A stretch of 64,000 bases of DNA, from positions 3,534,001-3,598,000 of the forward strand of contig OZ244249.1 of the NCBI GenBank assembly GCA_965217135.1. The letters run 5' to 3'. Source of the DNA: HXMU1420-2 sp017643305 (GTDB lineage: Bacteria > Pseudomonadota > Alphaproteobacteria > Rhodobacterales > Rhodobacteraceae). The notes under the pieces are model-generated. The model was not told the DNA's origin. It did no database searches and saw only the letters and a list, made by a program, of their open reading frames with translations. Positions 41,190-49,945 of the stretch are shown piece after piece. How positions within the stretch are numbered: the first letter of the stretch is position 1; each line of letters begins with the position of its first letter. The translations under genes were made by a program, and so were the position numbers.

Positions 41190-43430
41190 TCAGATCCCGC
41201 GCAGATACTCCATCACAGCCGGACGTACCGATTGTTCGCCACGGTGGCGCGCGTCCGAGATGATCTTACGAATGTCCTGAAGGTTAGATCGCACGAGCAA
41301 GCTTTTTACCGGCCCGATGGACGCGGGCCGCATTGACAGCGTCCGCAGACCCATCGCGGCAAGGCACACCGCCTCTACTGGGCGACCAGCATCTTCACCG
41401 CAGAAACTTAGCGGCGTGCCTGAGACGGCGCAGCGCTCCACGATCCGTTCGACGATCCCCAAAAAGCTGACATTTAGGGAATCATAGCGCCGCCGGACCA
41501 GTTCATTTTCCCTATCCGCAGCAAAGAAGAACTGCTTCAGATCGTTGCCGCCGATAGACACGAACCCGACCTCGTCAAAAAACTTCTGCGGGGCAAAAGC
41601 CAGCGACGGTGTTTCCAGCATGGAACCAACCTCCAGCTTTTCCGGAAGCACATGGCCCAGCCGTTCTTCACGCGCGATCGCCTTGTCCATTTCCGCCCGC
41701 GCGGCACGATATTCATCAAACTGGGCAATAAACGGAAACATAATCGACAAGGGTCGCCCATTGGCCGCGCGCAACAGCGCCTGCAACTGCATCCGCATAA
41801 CGCCCGGCTTGTCCAGACCGACCCGCACCGCACGCCACCCCAGCGCCGGATTCGGCTCCTGAATGGTTTTCATATACGGCAGCACCTTGTCCGACCCAAT
41901 GTCGAGCGTGCGGAATACCACGCGTTTGCCCTTCGAGGCATCCAGAACCCGTGTGTAGGTTTCTACCAGCTCGTTCCGCTTGGGCATGTGGTTGCGCACA
42001 AGAAACTGCAATTCGGTCCGGAACAGGCCCACACCTTCGGCCCCGGAACTTTCCAGCGATGGCAGATCTGCCATAAGGCCCGCATTCATATGCAACGCAA
42101 TGGTTTCGCCATCCAGCGTCACCGCAGGCTTGTCCCGCAGCGATGCATAGCGTTCCTGCGCCTGCGCCTGCATCGCCATCTTGTCCCGAAAGGACGAAGT
42201 CACCGTTTCTTCTGGCCGCAGATGCACGATGCCCTGATCTCCATCGACAAGGATTTGGTCGCCGTTCAGCGCTTCGGTCGTGATCCGTTGGCCACGCACC
42301 ACAAGCGGAATGGCCAGCGCCCGCGCGACGATGGCCGCGTGTCCGCCGACCGAGCCTTCTTCCAGGACAACGCCTTTCAGCGACCGACCATATTCCAGCA
42401 ACTCACCCGGCCCAATATTTCGCGCGACAAGGATTGGATCAGGCGGCATCTCGGCCCCGGTTTCGCTGCCCTGACCCGAAAGGATGCGCAGCAGCTTGTT
42501 CGACAGGTCGTCAAGATCGGCCAGACGTTCCCGCAGATACGGATCCGTGACCTGGCTCATCCGTGTGCGCGCCTGGCTCTGCTCCTTTTCGACAGCGGCC
42601 TCGGCACTCAGCCCACGCCCAATGTCCTCTTCCATGCGCCGCATCCAGCCCTTGGAATTGGCAAACATGCGATAGGCTTCCAGAACCTCCAGCTGCTCCT
42701 TGTCACCGGTCTGGTTCATCTCCAGCATCTTGTCGACGCCAACGCGCAGCTGTTCCACCGCTTCGGTCAAACGCTCCATTTCCCGGTGTGGGTCGTCTGC
42801 AATCGGGTTGGTGACCACAACACGCGGGTCATGCAACCAGACATGGCCTTCGGCTGACCCTTCCTGCCCGCTGGTGCCCTGGATCGTGACAGATTGCTGG
42901 TGCAACGCGGACAGGGCCGCGCCTTCGCCCACGAATTTGCCCAGCTCTGCCATTTCGGCCAAAACCATCGCGACCACTTCCAGCGCATAGATCGCATCAG
43001 CAGAAAACTCGCGACTTTCGCGGGACTGCACGACAAGAACGCCCAGCACCTCTCCCAGACGCTGGATCGGAATACCCAGAAAAGACCGGAACCTTTCTTC
43101 CCCGGTTTCCGGCATATAACGGAAACCACGCTCAGACGGTGCATCGGCGGTGTTGATGACCTTGCCCCGCCGGGCGACCCGGCCTACCAGACCTTCGCCC
43201 AACCGCATCCGGGTCTGGTGCACAGCTTCGGCCTGCAGGCCAGTCGTGGCGCAAAGCTCCAGCGTATCGGCGTCCCGAAACAGGTATATCGAACACACTT
43301 CGGACAGCATGCTGTCCGCAATAAGCCCGGTAATTCTGTCGAGCCGCGCCTGCCCGGGTTCGTCCGACGCCATTGCGTCGCGCAACCGTCCCAGCAACTT
43401 GCGGCTTTCGGTTTCTGTGCGTTCGGCCAT
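41190..43430 (-). CDS. ptsP: Phosphoenolpyruvate-protein phosphotransferase, nitrogen PTS (EI-Ntr)
   Basis: The first enzyme of the regulatory nitrogen phosphotransferase system; it autophosphorylates from PEP and passes phosphate to NPr. The 746-residue product has an N-terminal GAF domain (about 20-165), the PTS enzyme I N domain, the phosphohistidine H364 in SVGGHAAIVARAL, and a C-terminal PEP-binding barrel with LFRTELQFL and the cysteine in LSFCGEDAGRP. The GAF domain distinguishes PtsP from PtsI. The start at 43430 (MAERTETES) matches homologues; AGG is only weakly placed. It converges with the ArsR-type gene, four bases separating the stops. Confidence 0.93.
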   Translation of the reverse strand: MAERTETESRKLLGRLRDAMASDEPGQARLDRITGLIADSMLSEVCSIYLFRDADTLELCATTGLQAEAVHQTRMRLGEGLVGRVARRGKVINTADAPSERGFRYMPETGEERFRSFLGIPIQRLGEVLGVLVVQSRESREFSADAIYALEVVAMVLAEMAELGKFVGEGAALSALHQQSVTIQGTSGQEGSAEGHVWLHDPRVVVTNPIADDPHREMERLTEAVEQLRVGVDKMLEMNQTGDKEQLEVLEAYRMFANSKGWMRRMEEDIGRGLSAEAAVEKEQSQARTRMSQVTDPYLRERLADLDDLSNKLLRILSGQGSETGAEMPPDPILVARNIGPGELLEYGRSLKGVVLEEGSVGGHAAIVARALAIPLVVRGQRITTEALNGDQILVDGDQGIVHLRPEETVTSSFRDKMAMQAQAQERYASLRDKPAVTLDGETIALHMNAGLMADLPSLESSGAEGVGLFRTELQFLVRNHMPKRNELVETYTRVLDASKGKRVVFRTLDIGSDKVLPYMKTIQEPNPALGWRAVRVGLDKPGVMRMQLQALLRAANGRPLSIMFPFIAQFDEYRAARAEMDKAIAREERLGHVLPEKLEVGSMLETPSLAFAPQKFFDEVGFVSIGGNDLKQFFFAADRENELVRRRYDSLNVSFLGIVERIVERCAVSGTPLSFCGEDAGRPVEAVCLAAMGLRTLSMRPASIGPVKSLLVRSNLQDIRKIISDARHRGEQSVRPAVMEYLRGI

Positions 43431-43559
43431 GAAAGTTGCCTGTTTCCTGCCTGACCTCAAACCTGAGCCAAGCTGCAGTTTACCCGGTGCTCAACCGAAA
43501 GGAAACGTTGCTTGCATCATGGGGCGCAACACGTCACTGCGAAAGGCGTGGCAGTGACC

Positions 43560-43583
43560 GGAACGGGTGCGTTCGCCCGTTCC
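43560..43583 (-). terminator. Hairpin after the sugar dehydrogenase gene
   Basis: GGAACGGG-TGCGTTCG-CCCGTTCC is a perfect 8-bp stem just beyond the stop of the gene at 43595-44731. No T-run follows, so termination strength is uncertain. Confidence 0.4.
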
Positions 43584-43594
43584 GATTACAATGT

Positions 43595-44731
43595 TCAGTG
43601 TGCTGTTTCCCACTGCCCGGTCTTGCCAGACTTCAGGACTGCATCGGTCACCAAATCCGTGCGATGCGCGTCGGCAAAGGTGGGTGCGGCAGCCTCTCCG
43701 TCCAGCCCAAGGATGAAATCAGCGGCCTGATGCGTGAAGCTTTCAGCATATCCGATGCTGAGCCCCGGCACCCACCAATTGCCCATATAGGGGTGTTCGC
43801 CGTCGGTCACGTGGATCGACCGCCATCCGCGTGTCGTCCCCTCCACCCCATGGTCGAAATACTCCAAGCGGTGCAGATCGTGCAGGTCCCAGAACAGGGA
43901 TCCATGTTCGCCGTTGATTTCAAGTGTATAGAGCGCCTTGTGACCCCGCGCGTAGCGGGTCGATTCGAACGTGGCGAGTGACCCGTTGTCAAACCGCGCA
44001 AGGAAGGCGCAGGCGTCGTCGATCCCCACTGGTTCGACTTGACCGGTCAGCGCATGTTCCCGTTCCTTCACAAAGGTTTCGGTCATCGCCGTGACCGTGT
44101 CGATCCCACCGTTCAGCCACATGGCCGTATCGATGCAATGCGCCAGGAGATCACCGGTCACGCCCGAGCCTGCCACGTCCACGTCCAGCCGCCACAAGCC
44201 TTCGCCGCCCTGCGGCAGGTCGGTGGCAATGGTCCAGTCCTGCAGGAACTTTGCACGGTAGTGATAAATCCGGCCCAGCGCGCCGCTTTCGATCATCTGC
44301 TTGGCCATCGTCACCGCCGGGATACGCCGGTAATTGTACCACACCATGTTGGGCACACCGGCCTTTTCCACAGCGGCCACCATGGCCGCCGATTCCGCTG
44401 CCGTCCGGCCCAGCGGCTTTTCACACATCACCATCTTTCCCGCCTCGGCGGCGGCGATGGCGATGTCGTGGTGCATGTTGTTTGGCGCGGCGATATCGAT
44501 CAGGTCGATGTCATCCCGTTCAATCAACGCCCGCCAGTCGGTTTCAACGCTGCCATAGCCCCAGTTGGCGGCAAATTCTTCTGCCCTGTCCTTGTTGCGG
44601 GCGCAAATCGCTGTCAGTTCCGGCTCATGTGGCAAATCGAAGAACTTCGGCGCCTCCCGGAACGCGTTGGAATGCGTACGGCCCATGAAGCCATATCCAA
44701 CCATCCCGATTCTCAGCTTGGGTTTGCTCAT
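43595..44731 (-). CDS. Gfo/Idh/MocA-family dehydrogenase of a sugar cluster
   Basis: A 378-residue NAD(P)-dependent oxidoreductase: Rossmann start RIGMVGYGFMGRTHSNAF (about 7-24), MVMCEKPLGRTAAES near 100-114 with the catalytic EKP lysine, and GVTGDLLAHCIDTAMWLNGG holding the conserved Asp and His of the C-terminal domain. AGGGAGGACGAA precedes the ATG. It follows the TIM-barrel gene at 44742 by 10 bp in one operon. Enzymes of this type paired with TIM-barrel isomerase-like proteins include 3-keto-glycoside pathways; that role here is an inference. Confidence 0.85.
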   Translation of the reverse strand: MSKPKLRIGMVGYGFMGRTHSNAFREAPKFFDLPHEPELTAICARNKDRAEEFAANWGYGSVETDWRALIERDDIDLIDIAAPNNMHHDIAIAAAEAGKMVMCEKPLGRTAAESAAMVAAVEKAGVPNMVWYNYRRIPAVTMAKQMIESGALGRIYHYRAKFLQDWTIATDLPQGGEGLWRLDVDVAGSGVTGDLLAHCIDTAMWLNGGIDTVTAMTETFVKEREHALTGQVEPVGIDDACAFLARFDNGSLATFESTRYARGHKALYTLEINGEHGSLFWDLHDLHRLEYFDHGVEGTTRGWRSIHVTDGEHPYMGNWWVPGLSIGYAESFTHQAADFILGLDGEAAAPTFADAHRTDLVTDAVLKSGKTGQWETAH

Positions 44732-44741
44732 TTCGTCCTCC

Positions 44742-45779
44742 CTATTCCGTCCAGCCATGGGCATCACGGACCTTGATCATCGCGGCCAGGATGTCGTTCC
44801 AGGTTTGCTGCGTTTCCAGCACCGAATTGGGGAACATGCAGCCATCCCAACAGATGTGACGCGTCGCCTTTGTCGGTGTGCCATCGGGATTGTTCAGCCA
44901 GAATCCGGCATGTTTCACGATATCCAGCTTGCCGTTGGCGTCGTTCGCCATGCAATGCCGCCCGGTCTTGTCGTGAGAGCCCGAACCATGCACCGTGCCG
45001 TCATTCTGCGCGACGTGGAAATCTATGGTCCATGGCCGCAGCGCATCGGTTATCTTGCACAGCGCTTCGTCCAGCGCAGCCTGGTCGTCCAACTGCACCG
45101 GAGTGATCAACTGATGCTCTGGCGCGTTGTAGCCCAGCGTGTACAGCATCGAATGCGCCATATCCGCCTGAAAGCCCAGCTCAGGCCGGTCCACCGCTTC
45201 CAGCAGATCCACCATATGCTGCCAGGAATGCATAGCGCCCCAACAAATTTCACCTTCGGCGGCCAGCCTTTCACCGTGATCAGCGGCAATGTCACAGGCC
45301 TGTTTCAACGTCTCCGCCATGATCGCGGTATTGCCTGCCGGGTCGGCAGCCCAGCTGGCCACATCGGTGGCGGTGTCGATCCGCACCACGCCGCCATGAC
45401 GCACGCCCAAATCGCGCAGCTTGCCCATGATCCCGCAAGCCTTTCGTACCGCTTCAAGAAATGCTGTGCGCCCCTCACCTGGATCCATGGCTGAACCACC
45501 GCCAACCGGTGGCCAGACCGGCGCCACGGCGGATCCGATGGCCAACCCGCGACCACCCACATTGTCTGCCAACGCCTTGATCCCGTCATCATCCACATCA
45601 ATCGACGTGTGTGGATCCGCCAGGAACAGATCAACCCCGTCAAACTTGACCCCATCAACCTCCGCGGCCTGAGTCATGTCCAGCATTTTGTTCAGATCGA
45701 TCGGTGGCTCTTCTTCGCCTTTACCGACCAGCCCAGGCCACATCGCATTATGCAGCTTCGGAAATGTATTCCCACTCAT
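44742..45779 (-). CDS. Sugar phosphate isomerase/epimerase-like TIM-barrel protein (345 aa)
   Basis: An AP-endonuclease-2-type TIM barrel with the elements VKFDGVDLFLADP, ERLAAEGEICWGAMHSW (acidic metal ligand near 190), LGFQADMAHSML and IDFHVAQNDG. The later HVAQND and ADMAHS carry likely metal-binding Asp and His. It is longer than ordinary xylose-isomerase-like proteins (about 280 aa). GGGAGGATGCG precedes ATG 45779. First gene of the leftward operon with the Gfo/Idh/MocA dehydrogenase, divergent from a second epimerase/SDR operon. Possible roles are epimerase, isomerase or lyase on a keto-sugar. Confidence 0.75.
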   Translation of the reverse strand: MSGNTFPKLHNAMWPGLVGKGEEEPPIDLNKMLDMTQAAEVDGVKFDGVDLFLADPHTSIDVDDDGIKALADNVGGRGLAIGSAVAPVWPPVGGGSAMDPGEGRTAFLEAVRKACGIMGKLRDLGVRHGGVVRIDTATDVASWAADPAGNTAIMAETLKQACDIAADHGERLAAEGEICWGAMHSWQHMVDLLEAVDRPELGFQADMAHSMLYTLGYNAPEHQLITPVQLDDQAALDEALCKITDALRPWTIDFHVAQNDGTVHGSGSHDKTGRHCMANDANGKLDIVKHAGFWLNNPDGTPTKATRHICWDGCMFPNSVLETQQTWNDILAAMIKVRDAHGWTE

Positions 45780-45788
45780 CGCATCCTC

Positions 45789-45918
45789 CCAGATTGGCTC
45801 TCCTCCCAGCCAACTTGCCACCACACACCACAATTGCAATCAATTTCTGACGTACGCCCCTCAAAACTATCTTCCTTTACCCCATTCCCACCGATATGCT
45901 TGCCAATGACCAGATTGG
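45789..45918. promoter_or_regulatory. Divergent promoter region with CCAGATTGG repeats
   Basis: CCAGATTGG occurs in the same orientation at 45789-45797 and 45910-45918, each near one gene start. TTGGCT-N8-AGCCAA (45794-45813) and CCAAT-N6-ATTGG (45903-45918) are inverted repeats containing them. These may be operators for a regulator encoded elsewhere, though both overlap the ribosome-binding region of their genes. Confidence 0.45.
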
Positions 45919-45927
45919 GAGGAAGGT

Positions 45928-46776
45928 ATGAAAATCGGTTTCTGCATGCTGCTTTGGACGACGGCAGTGGACGAAAGCCATCGGGCGCTGCTCGAAGACA
46001 TAAAGGCCACCGGCTATGACGGCGTGGAGATCCCCATTTTCGAAGGTACCCCTGATGATTACGCGTCCATCGGCAAGATGCTGGATGACATCGGGCTGGA
46101 TCGCACGGCCATCGCCGTGATCCCGGAACTGAGCCAAAACCCGCTCTCCGAAGACCCCGCGCATCGCCAGGCCGGGGCCGACCATTTGCGCTGGCTGGTC
46201 GATTGCGCCGCAGCCCTCGGCGCGAATACAATCGGTGGCCCACTGCACCAGACGATCGGACATTTCTCAGGCGCGGCCACAACCCAGGACGAATTTGCCC
46301 GCGCCCGCGAGGTGCATCTGAGCGTTGCGAACCACGCCCAGGATAATGACATCACCTTCGCGCTCGAAGCAATCAACCGGTTCGAAAGCTATTTCGCCAA
46401 CACACAGGATGATCTCTGTGCCTATACCCGTTCAGTCGGGCACCCGGCGATCAAGACCATGTACGACACTTTCCACGCCAATATCGAAGAACGCGACCCT
46501 GTCGCTGCATTCAGCCGAAACGTGGCCGACATCGTGCATGTCCACATTTCGGAAAACGACCGGGGCGTTCCTGGGCGAGGCCACGTTCCGTGGGCAGAAA
46601 CCTTCAAGGCGATCAAGGCCAGCGGATATGACGGGTGGCTGACCATCGAAGCCTTCGGGCGCGCCCTGTCCGACCTTGCAGCCGCCACGCGCATCTGGCG
46701 TGATCTCGCGGAAAGTCCCGAAGCCTATTATCGGGACGGTTACGAATGCATTCGCAAAGGATTGGACGCAGCATGA
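45928..46776 (+). CDS. Sugar epimerase/isomerase, D-tagatose 3-epimerase-like
   Basis: A 282-residue TIM-barrel protein of the AP-endonuclase-2 family. Candidate metal ligands occur in order as Glu in FALEAINRFE (about 144-153), Asp and His in MYDTFHANIEE, His in VHVHISENDRG and Glu in WLTIEAFG, the Glu-Asp-His-Glu set of ketose 3-epimerases. FEGTPDDYASIGKMLDDIGL is the usual early segment. GGGAGGAAGGT precedes the ATG. Its stop overlaps the SDR start by four bases. It would act on the same sugar as the divergent operon. Confidence 0.8.
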   Translation: MKIGFCMLLWTTAVDESHRALLEDIKATGYDGVEIPIFEGTPDDYASIGKMLDDIGLDRTAIAVIPELSQNPLSEDPAHRQAGADHLRWLVDCAAALGANTIGGPLHQTIGHFSGAATTQDEFARAREVHLSVANHAQDNDITFALEAINRFESYFANTQDDLCAYTRSVGHPAIKTMYDTFHANIEERDPVAAFSRNVADIVHVHISENDRGVPGRGHVPWAETFKAIKASGYDGWLTIEAFGRALSDLAAATRIWRDLAESPEAYYRDGYECIRKGLDAA

Positions 46777-47513
46777 GCAACTTCGAAGGCCAGGTGGCCA
46801 TCATTACAGGCGGCGCGCAGGGGATCGGACGCGCCGCCGCCGAAATGCTACAAAATGGCGGCGCACGCGTGGTTCTGTGGGACATGGACCTGGAACTGGC
46901 CCAGTCCACGGCTGCCGAAATGGGCGGCGACACTTTGGCCTTTGCTGTGGACGTGTCCGACTGGGCCAATGTGCAGGCCGCAGCCGCTGCCACGCAGGAG
47001 GCCACCGGGCGCATCGACATCATGGTGAACTCCGCCGGGATCGCAGGCGATGTGGAAACGGTGGAAAACTACTCTGTTGACCATTTCGCACATGTGGTCG
47101 CGGTGAACCTTTTGGGCACTTTCCACACCAACAAGGCCGTTGTGCCAGCGATGCGGGCGCAGGGTTATGGCCGGATCGTCAACATAGCCTCTGTCGCCGG
47201 AAAAGAAGGTAACCCCAATGCGTCGGCCTATTCCGCGTCCAAAGCCGGTGTGATCGGTTTCACAAAATCACTGGGCAAGGAGCTGTCCGATCTGGATATC
47301 GCGGTGAATTGCGTGACACCCGCAGCAGCCCGCACCCGAATTTTCGACCAAATGACACAAGCGCATATTGATTTCATGCTATCCAAGATCCCGCGTGGCC
47401 GGTTCCTGGAGGTGGACGAGGCAGCGGCCATGATCACCTGGCTTTGTTCGAAGGAAAACAGTTTCACCACCGGCGCAGTCTTTGACCTGTCCGGCGGGCG
47501 GGCAACCTACTGA
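46773..47513 (+). CDS. SDR-family oxidoreductase
   Basis: A 246-residue short-chain dehydrogenase: IITGGAQGIGRAAAEML (cofactor loop, about 10-26), NSAGIAG near 86-92, the catalytic Ser in NIASVAG, and Y-x-x-x-K as YSASK near 153-157. ATG 46773 lies in the ATGA overlap with the epimerase gene; a start at 46746 is not needed. It probably oxidises or reduces a sugar or polyol hydroxyl in the pathway encoded by both divergent operons. Relatives are annotated as 3-oxoacyl-ACP reductases, which the context does not favour. Confidence 0.87.
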   Translation: MSNFEGQVAIITGGAQGIGRAAAEMLQNGGARVVLWDMDLELAQSTAAEMGGDTLAFAVDVSDWANVQAAAAATQEATGRIDIMVNSAGIAGDVETVENYSVDHFAHVVAVNLLGTFHTNKAVVPAMRAQGYGRIVNIASVAGKEGNPNASAYSASKAGVIGFTKSLGKELSDLDIAVNCVTPAAARTRIFDQMTQAHIDFMLSKIPRGRFLEVDEAAAMITWLCSKENSFTTGAVFDLSGGRATY

Positions 47514-47520
47514 GCGCTCA

Positions 47521-47560
47521 TCAGGCGCGAAGCGCAGATATTTTTGAAAACCGCGCCTGA
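47521..47560. terminator. Inverted repeat after the SDR gene
   Basis: TCAGGCGCG (47521-47529) and CGCGCCTGA (47552-47560) are perfectly complementary over 9 bp with a 22-nt loop, placed seven bases after the SDR stop. A terminator is plausible; no T-run follows. Confidence 0.45.
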
Positions 47561-47670
47561 AGTGCGTGCACACGCGCTTGACCCCAGCTGTTTCGAAACG
47601 GCTGAGTCCGCCGATCTTGGATCTTTTCCCTTACCCGGATATCGCTAGGCTGCGTGGACCTGGGGGGCAC

Positions 47671-48420
47671 ATGACGGATTTGGAGCTTCTGGTTCTTGGA
47701 ACCTGTACCTTTCTTCTGGCTGGTGCCATCAAGGGACTGGTCGGGATCGGGCTGCCGACCGCCTCCATGGGGATGCTTACACTCTTCGTATCTCCCCGTT
47801 TGGCCATTGCGCTGATCTTGTTTCCCATGCTGCTCAGCAACCTCTGGCAGATGTGGCGCGAAGGCGAAATCCGCCAGACGGTGGTCCGGTACCGGTACTT
47901 TGCCATTGTCCTCTTTGTGATTGTCGGCCTGACAGCAGTGGTGACCCGCGACGCGGAAGACAGGTTTCTTATGGCGGTGCTGGGCTGCGTGATCCTGCTG
48001 TTCGTCGGGTTCAGCTGGAAAGGGTTGATGCCGGTTCTACCACCAAAATATGACACTCCATCTCAAATCAGTTTCGGGGCCATCGCCGGCATCCTTGGTG
48101 GGTTAACCTCCGGCTGGGCCGCCCCGTTGGGGATTTACCTGTCCATGTCAGGTGCCGGGCGGGAAGATTGGATCCGCGCCACAGGGTTTCTGATTTTCAC
48201 AGGCTCCGTCCCTCTGACACTGGCGTATCTCTGGACGGGGCACCTTACCACGGAACTGGCCAAAATCTCTGCCCTGATGTTGATACCGACCTTCGCAGGG
48301 TTTGCTGCCGGCGAAGCACTGCGCAACCGCCTGTCTGTGGGCACGTTCCGCATCATGCTGCTGATCATGTTTGGCGGTCTGGGTCTGAACCTGCTGCGCC
48401 GCGCGATCTGGTACGGCTGA
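47671..48420 (+). CDS. TauE/SafE (TSUP) family membrane protein
   Basis: A 249-residue inner-membrane protein with seven to eight hydrophobic helices and the family start LAGAIKGLVGIGLPTASMGM (about 16-35), repeated in the second half as AIAGILGGLTSGWAAPLGIY. Members export sulfite, sulfoacetate or other organosulfonates; the substrate is not known here. ATG 47671 follows GGGGGGCAC. Neighbours give no firm hint; the sulfur module is 7 kb away. Confidence 0.85.
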   Translation: MTDLELLVLGTCTFLLAGAIKGLVGIGLPTASMGMLTLFVSPRLAIALILFPMLLSNLWQMWREGEIRQTVVRYRYFAIVLFVIVGLTAVVTRDAEDRFLMAVLGCVILLFVGFSWKGLMPVLPPKYDTPSQISFGAIAGILGGLTSGWAAPLGIYLSMSGAGREDWIRATGFLIFTGSVPLTLAYLWTGHLTTELAKISALMLIPTFAGFAAGEALRNRLSVGTFRIMLLIMFGGLGLNLLRRAIWYG

Positions 48421-48523
48421 ACCGCTAGATCACCCCCAGACTTGGGCAAAGACCCACCTGAAATTCTGCAGTTTCGCCCAAATCTCGCCATTTTTGTCCC
48501 CAATACGAGAACAATAAAGGGGC

Positions 48524-49552
48524 ATGGAACATAAACCCACAGCCTCACAAACAACGATAACGGGCCAAAACGCCCCGGGCAGAAACATGAACTTGAACAG
48601 AGTCCATCTCTCTGTCGTCGTGCCGTGCATGAACGAAGAGGAATCCATCCCGGCCCTGCTGGACCGTCTGTCCGCAGCGATCGCGCCGTGGAAGGACCGC
48701 GCCGAGATCATCCTGATCGACGATGGATCCACCGACACCACGTGGGATGTGATCTGCGCTGCCAAGGACAGCCACCCGCAACTGGTAGGCCTGCGTCTGT
48801 CGGCAAACCGGGGCCACCAGGTGGCGCTGACCGCCGGGTTGGACGCCGCACAGGGCGACCGTATCTTCATGCTGGACGCCGATCTGCAGGACCCACCCGA
48901 ATTGCTGTCTGACATGATGGCGCTGATGGATCATGGCTATGACGTGGTCTATGGCCGCCGTCGCCAGCGCCAGGGCGAAACCCTGTTCAAGAAACTCAGC
49001 GCCTGGGGCTTCTACCGCTTCCTTAACGCGCTGTCGGATGTGGAAATTCCCAAGGACACGGGCGATTTCCGGTTGGTCAGCCGCCGCTGTCTGGATGCCG
49101 TTCTGGACATGCCGGAAAAGGCGCGTTTCATCCGGGGCATGTTCGCCTGGGCCGGGTTCAAACAGGTCGGGCTGGAGTATAACCGCGACGCGCGGATGGC
49201 CGGGGAAACCAAGTATCCGCTGCGCAAGATGCTGCGGCTTGCCACCGACGCCGTCACCGGGTTTTCGACCAAGCCATTGCGCTTTGCCACGCGGCTCAGC
49301 TTCTACAGCCTGTTCGTCAGCCTTTGGATGGCGATCTACGTGTTCACCTCTCTTGTGTTCTACAACACCGCGCCCGGCTGGGCCTCGGTCATTCTGGCGA
49401 TCAGCCTGTTTTCCGGCATCCAGCTTCTGACGCTTGGCATTCTGGGTGAATATATCGGCCGGCTCTATGTCGAAACCAAAGGACGCCCGCTTTACTTCCT
49501 CAGCGAAGAACTGCGCGACAGCCAGCCGGTCCAGCTGGAGCGCCGTGCATGA
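48524..49552 (+). CDS. gtrB: GtrB-like bactoprenol glycosyltransferase (GT2)
   Basis: A 342-residue GT2 enzyme that charges undecaprenyl phosphate with a sugar on the cytosolic face. The GT-A domain covers about 28-250 (LSVVVPCMNEEESIPALL; ILIDDGSTDTTW; MLDADLQDPPEL with the DxD-type metal site), followed by two C-terminal helices (about 262-320) as in GtrB. ATG 48524 has AAAGGGG directly upstream; ATG 48587 is an alternative that fits the domain edge better. Its stop overlaps the gtrA start by four bases. It works with the GtrA flippase and the GtrC-type transferase downstream. Confidence 0.87.
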   Translation: MEHKPTASQTTITGQNAPGRNMNLNRVHLSVVVPCMNEEESIPALLDRLSAAIAPWKDRAEIILIDDGSTDTTWDVICAAKDSHPQLVGLRLSANRGHQVALTAGLDAAQGDRIFMLDADLQDPPELLSDMMALMDHGYDVVYGRRRQRQGETLFKKLSAWGFYRFLNALSDVEIPKDTGDFRLVSRRCLDAVLDMPEKARFIRGMFAWAGFKQVGLEYNRDARMAGETKYPLRKMLRLATDAVTGFSTKPLRFATRLSFYSLFVSLWMAIYVFTSLVFYNTAPGWASVILAISLFSGIQLLTLGILGEYIGRLYVETKGRPLYFLSEELRDSQPVQLERRA

Positions 49553-49941
49553 CACGCGCCGGGGTGGGACAGCTTCTGCGATTTGGCGTGGTCGGCGTGA
49601 CCGTCGCTGCGCTCTACGTGTTGCTCTACGCGGCACTGAAGACCGTTACGGTCCAACCCATCGCTAATGCGGTTGCCTTCCTGATCGCAGTTGCCGTGCA
49701 ATATGTGGGCCAGACCGTATTTACCTTCCGCCGCCCGCTGGGCGCACCTGCACAAATCGGCCGCTTCATCGCGATGATCAGCGCTGGGCTGGTGATGTCG
49801 GCGATCCTGACCGGTGCGGTGGGGCCTGCCTTGGGCTGGGCCGACTGGGTGGCTGCAGCAGCGGTCACGGTGATCCTGCCGGCTCAAAATTATCTCTTCA
49901 TGAAACTCTGGGTTTATTCTGCAAAGGAGGCCAAAGCGTAA
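49549..49941 (+). CDS. gtrA: GtrA-family flippase
   Basis: A 130-residue protein with four membrane helices (LLRFGVVGVTVAALYVLLYA; ANAVAFLIAVAVQYVGQTVF; FIAMISAGLVMSAILTGAVG; VAAAAVTVILPAQNYLFMKL). The N-F-like YVGQTVFTFRR turn and C-terminal WVYS are characteristic of GtrA, thought to flip the lipid-linked sugar made by GtrB. Four-base ATGA overlap with gtrB shows coupled translation; the methyltransferase gene starts five bases after its stop. Confidence 0.88.
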   Translation: MTRAGVGQLLRFGVVGVTVAALYVLLYAALKTVTVQPIANAVAFLIAVAVQYVGQTVFTFRRPLGAPAQIGRFIAMISAGLVMSAILTGAVGPALGWADWVAAAAVTVILPAQNYLFMKLWVYSAKEAKA

Positions 49942-49945
49942 CGCT

